Part shown: one piece after another, positions 5,317-6,882 of the stretch
Layout: the number at the start of each line of letters is the position of its first letter
How positions within the stretch are numbered: position 1 is the first letter of the stretch
Assembly (NCBI GenBank): GCA_050696075.1
Contig: JBOGUF010000097.1
Location: 1 to 6,882 of the forward strand
Direction: 5' to 3'
Source of the DNA: JBOGUF01 sp050696075
GTDB lineage: Bacteria; Chloroflexota; Chloroflexia; Thermomicrobiales; UBA6265
DNA: 6,882 nucleotides
Position numbers and translations under genes: made by a program
Notes under the pieces: model-generated
Told to the model about the DNA's origin: nothing
The model's input: the letters and a program-made list of their open reading frames with translations, nothing else
Database searches by the model: none

Positions 5317-6084
5317 ATGGGCGATCGAGCGACCGAGCATGCGGGAAGCGCGAGACCTGAACAGCCGGCGCCCGGGTGCTGCCCGATCGTGGAGCTCCGG
5401 CAGTACACGCTCCACCCGGGACAGCGGGACGTTCTGATCGACCTCTTCGATCGGGAGTTCGTCGAGAGCCAGGAAGCGGTCGGGATGGAGGTCATCGGGC
5501 AGTTCCGCGACCTCGACGATCCCAACCGCTTCATCTGGCTGCGAGGCTTCCGCGACATGCCCGCACGCGCCGAGGCGCTGACGGCCTTTTACGACGGGCC
5601 GGTTTGGGCAGCGCACCGCGACGCGGCCAACGCCACGATGATCGATAGTGACAATGTACTGCTGCTGCGCCCAGCGCGGCCGGCGTCCGGCTTCTCGCTC
5701 GACGGCAGCGACCGGCCTCCACCCGGCGCCAAAGAAGCCCCTCAGGGGCTCGTGGTGGCTACCATCTATTATCTTGATGCCCCGGCCGATGCTGATTTCG
5801 TCGACCTCTTCGAGCGCGAGCTCATGCCGGTAATGACCGAGACCGGCGCCGCGATGTTGGCCTCCTTTGTAACCGAGAGCAGCACAAACACCTTCCCTCG
5901 ACTGCCCGTGCGAGAGGGCGAGCAGGTGGTCGTCTGGCTCTCGCGCTTTGCCGATGGCGCGGCCCACGAACAGTCTCTCGCCGTCCTTCGGCGTGGCGGT
6001 TTCTCGGAAATAGTGGCGCGTCGCCTCAGAGGAACCGAGGTACGGAAGCTATTGCCCACGGCGCGCTCGAAGCTGCACGGTTGA
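5317..6084 (+). CDS. NIPSNAP-family protein with two ferredoxin-like domains
   Basis: A 255-residue protein that appears to hold two dimeric alpha/beta-barrel-like domains. The first (about 24-118) starts with the NIPSNAP signature IVELRQYTLHPGQRDVLIDLF (part) and contains FRDLDDPNRFIWLRGF. The second (about 143-248) repeats the plan more loosely: LVVATIYYLDAP, VDLFERELMPVM, LASFVTESSTNTFPRLPVREG, VVVWLSRF. NIPSNAP proteins have no firmly established bacterial reaction; related folds include small monooxygenases. ATG 5317 was chosen because GAGG (5307-5310) precedes it and the domain starts at residue 24. A GTG at 5266, just past the previous stop, would add 17 residues but lacks a good site. 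It likely shares a transcript with the DUF1579-like gene. Residues 1-22 are Ala/Pro/Gly-rich and probably disordered. Confidence 0.85.
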   Translation: MGDRATEHAGSARPEQPAPGCCPIVELRQYTLHPGQRDVLIDLFDREFVESQEAVGMEVIGQFRDLDDPNRFIWLRGFRDMPARAEALTAFYDGPVWAAHRDAANATMIDSDNVLLLRPARPASGFSLDGSDRPPPGAKEAPQGLVVATIYYLDAPADADFVDLFERELMPVMTETGAAMLASFVTESSTNTFPRLPVREGEQVVVWLSRFADGAAHEQSLAVLRRGGFSEIVARRLRGTEVRKLLPTARSKLHG

Positions 6085-6096
6085 CCAATCAGCGCG

Positions 6097-6115
6097 ATTG
6101 CGGACACCCCGTAAT
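6097..6115 (+). terminator. Possible terminator hairpin after the NIPSNAP gene
   Basis: ATTGCGG (6097-6103) pairs with CCGTAAT (6109-6115), including one G-T pair, around a 5-base loop, 12 bases after the stop codon. No T tract follows, so termination is unproven. The rest of the 294-bp gap before the next ORF holds a short ACCGG/CCGGT hairpin (6227-6240), the heptad array and the GC hairpin listed separately. Confidence 0.4.
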
Positions 6116-6280
6116 GCCTGCCTGGCCACCCCACCCTTCGGTGCCTCGCTCGCACACCGCCACAATCCGCGCAAACCATCTCACACCAACCTCCCTCATG
6201 CGTCATATCAACGAGACCGCCTGAAGACCGGAATGCCGGTTCGGTCCCGGACGAATTGGAAGGATGTTCGTCGTTCGCAG

Positions 6281-6315
6281 GTATTGAGCGTTAGCGGTTC
6301 GCGGTTCATTGTTTG
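6281..6315. repeat. Period-7 tandem array, first copy
   Basis: The stretch divides into five 7-base units, each with TT at positions 4-5. The middle units (GCGTTAG, CGGTTCG, CGGTTCA) are nearly the same. On the minus strand it reads as repeated GAACCGC-like heptads. Such short heptad arrays are intergenic repeats in several bacterial phyla and produce long but meaningless open frames on the opposite strand, as here. Confidence 0.6.
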
Positions 6316-6321
6316 AGGAGG

Positions 6322-6344
6322 TGGCGGGCGGCTGCCGCCCGCCA
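6322..6344. promoter_or_regulatory. Strong GC hairpin and palindrome in the leader of the 66-residue ORF
   Basis: TGGCGGGCGG (6322-6331) and CCGCCCGCCA (6335-6344) form a perfect 10-bp stem with a 3-base loop. It is followed directly by the perfect palindrome GGCGTACGCC (6345-6354). GAGGAG (6315-6320) can also pair with CTCCTC (6358-6363), which would close the whole block into one larger structure ending just before the ribosome-binding site at 6366-6372. It could be a leader structure or a REP-like element. Confidence 0.5.
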
Positions 6345-6378
6345 GGCGTACGCCGAACTCCTCACCGGAGGTACGACG

Positions 6379-6579
6379 ATGACCATCCCATTTGGACGCC
6401 GGCGGCTGATTGTCTCCCTCGTCGATGCATCCCCACGGCGAAAGTTGGCCGGCTTCTCGATGGCGATCAACGCCTCTGATGCGGAGTTGGCCCGCCTCAA
6501 TCAGTTCAACGCGGCGGCGAGCGATCGCCTCCGCTGGGAGTCCACCGCCGCCCTCTACGGCGGCCCACGACCACGCTAA
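6379..6579 (+). CDS. Small hypothetical protein, 66 residues
   Basis: No family is recognised. ATG 6379 follows CGGAGGT (6366-6372) by six bases, the best ribosome-binding site in this part of the window, and for that reason it is preferred over upstream in-frame starts that would run through the GC hairpin. The protein starts MTIPFGRRRLIVSLVD, continues with a short hydrophobic patch and an Ala-rich helix (NASDAELARLNQFNAAA, 31-47), and ends in GGPRPR. It has no membrane segment, signal peptide or cysteine. It lies between the two heptad arrays. Evidence for expression is only the ribosome-binding site and a GC-rich third position. Confidence 0.5.
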   Translation: MTIPFGRRRLIVSLVDASPRRKLAGFSMAINASDAELARLNQFNAAASDRLRWESTAALYGGPRPR

Positions 6580-6646
6580 TCCTCTCGGCGGTCGCCGGTC
6601 TCCTCCCCGGTGGTCTCCCGAGTCGTCATAGTCGTTCGATCTTGTC

Positions 6647-6681
6647 GCTGAAAGCTGAAAGCTGATAGCTGAGCGCTGACA
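6647..6681. repeat. Period-7 tandem array, GCTGANN type
   Basis: Five consecutive heptamers share GCTGA: GCTGAAA twice, then GCTGATA, GCTGAGC and GCTGACA; a sixth begins GCT. It ends 21 bases before the start of the 39-residue membrane protein, so part of it is probably in that gene's leader. The array type is the same in period, but not in sequence, as that at 6281-6315. Confidence 0.8.
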
Positions 6682-6702
6682 GCTCGTTTGAAAGGTGCCG
6701 AC

Positions 6703-6822
6703 ATGGACCCGCTCTTTGTTCTCCTCCTTGCCGTGGTCGGCCTGATTACTCTCGATCTTCTCGCGCTCCGGTTCGGCGCCGATTCCCGGTCGTCGAGCGG
6801 AGATCGTCCAGATTGGTGGTAG
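6703..6822 (+). CDS. Small single-pass membrane protein, 39 residues
   Basis: A very short gene. ATG 6703 is preceded by AAAGG (6691-6695) seven bases upstream, and the stop is TAG at 6820-6822. Residues about 4-22 (LFVLLLAVVGLITLDLLAL) form one hydrophobic segment long enough to span the membrane. They are followed by RFGADSRSSSGDRPDWW, a polar tail with a DSR motif and a terminal aromatic pair. The arrangement suggests a membrane-anchored small protein with the tail possibly in the cytoplasm, following the arginines. I recall similar tiny proteins with LALRxGxDSR in other bacteria but cannot name a family. A 10-bp hairpin begins at its last base, which supports it as a transcription unit. 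Confidence 0.65.
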   Translation: MDPLFVLLLAVVGLITLDLLALRFGADSRSSSGDRPDWW

Positions 6823-6856
6823 TCGCCGGGACCTCCCCAACTCAACTCCCGGCGAC
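6822..6856 (+). terminator. 10-bp hairpin at the end of the small membrane-protein gene
   Basis: GTCGCCGGGA (6822-6831) and TCCCGGCGAC (6847-6856) are perfect complements around a 15-base loop, and the stem starts at the final base of the stop codon. No T-run follows, so it may protect the mRNA end or terminate with help from Rho. After 6856 only 26 bases remain, with no feature seen. Confidence 0.55.
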
Positions 6857-6882
6857 GCCGACCAGTCGCTCCACCTCCCCAC

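Noticed and set aside
5302..5967. Long minus-strand open frame opposite the NIPSNAP gene (221 residues)
   Set aside because: The plus strand encodes a recognisable family; the opposite frame is low-complexity, Arg/Ala/Gly-rich sequence typical of shadow ORFs in high-GC DNA.
6281..6681. CRISPR array
   Set aside because: Repeat units are 7 bases, directly adjacent and without spacers; no cas gene is present.
6208..6882. 224-residue minus-strand open frame spanning the right end of the window
   Set aside because: It runs through both heptad arrays and the GC hairpin, and its sequence there is just translated repeat. Two short plus-strand genes with ribosome-binding sites explain the region better.

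Overview
The window is high-GC bacterial DNA. It holds a complete IS3-family insertion sequence, a two-gene passenger segment hemmed in by loose insertion-sequence ends, a divergent MocR-regulator locus, and a run of small genes among period-7 repeats. No rRNA, tRNA or housekeeping marker is present, so the host cannot be named. High GC, GTG starts, a MocR regulator, and intergenic heptad repeats of the GCTGANN type would fit a Chloroflexota (Thermomicrobia-like) or actinobacterial genome; this is a weak inference.

Layout. (1) 131-1368 is an apparently intact IS3-family element, IS407-like: imperfect inverted repeats starting TGACCTGCCCCC, orfA (204-470) and orfB (467-1339) joined by a canonical A AAA AAC -1 slippery site with a hairpin downstream. 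Another, degenerate, end-like sequence lies exactly 3 bp to its left. (2) 1369-3201 carries a short AraC-type regulator and a RibD/DHFR-fold reductase, of visibly lower GC than their surroundings. They lie between two inverted copies (43 of 46 bp identical) of a repeat that ends in the same TGACCTGCYCCC motif, plus further solo ends at 1468-1492 and 3177-3199. The block looks like an IS-mobilised passenger. (3) 3202-5262 is a MocR (GntR-aminotransferase) regulator on the minus strand, divergent from a gene for a 170-residue DUF1579-like protein. The shared 120-bp region has repeated ATAACCA boxes overlapping a sigma70-like promoter. A two-domain NIPSNAP-family protein (5317-6084) follows and is probably co-transcribed. 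(4) 6085-6882 is loosely packed: a hairpin after the NIPSNAP gene, two tandem arrays of period 7, a strong GC hairpin and a palindrome upstream of a 66-residue ORF with a good ribosome-binding site, and a 39-residue single-membrane-segment protein followed at once by a 10-bp hairpin.

Working model: IS activity brought the AraC/reductase pair in next to the 3' end of a resident PLP-dependent MocR regulator, which controls a small module (DUF1579-like plus NIPSNAP) of unknown chemistry. Nothing here amounts to a recognisable defence system, CRISPR array or biosynthetic cluster. The best leads are the IS-end architecture, the MocR operator layout with its unstudied target module, and the small genes between heptad repeats.
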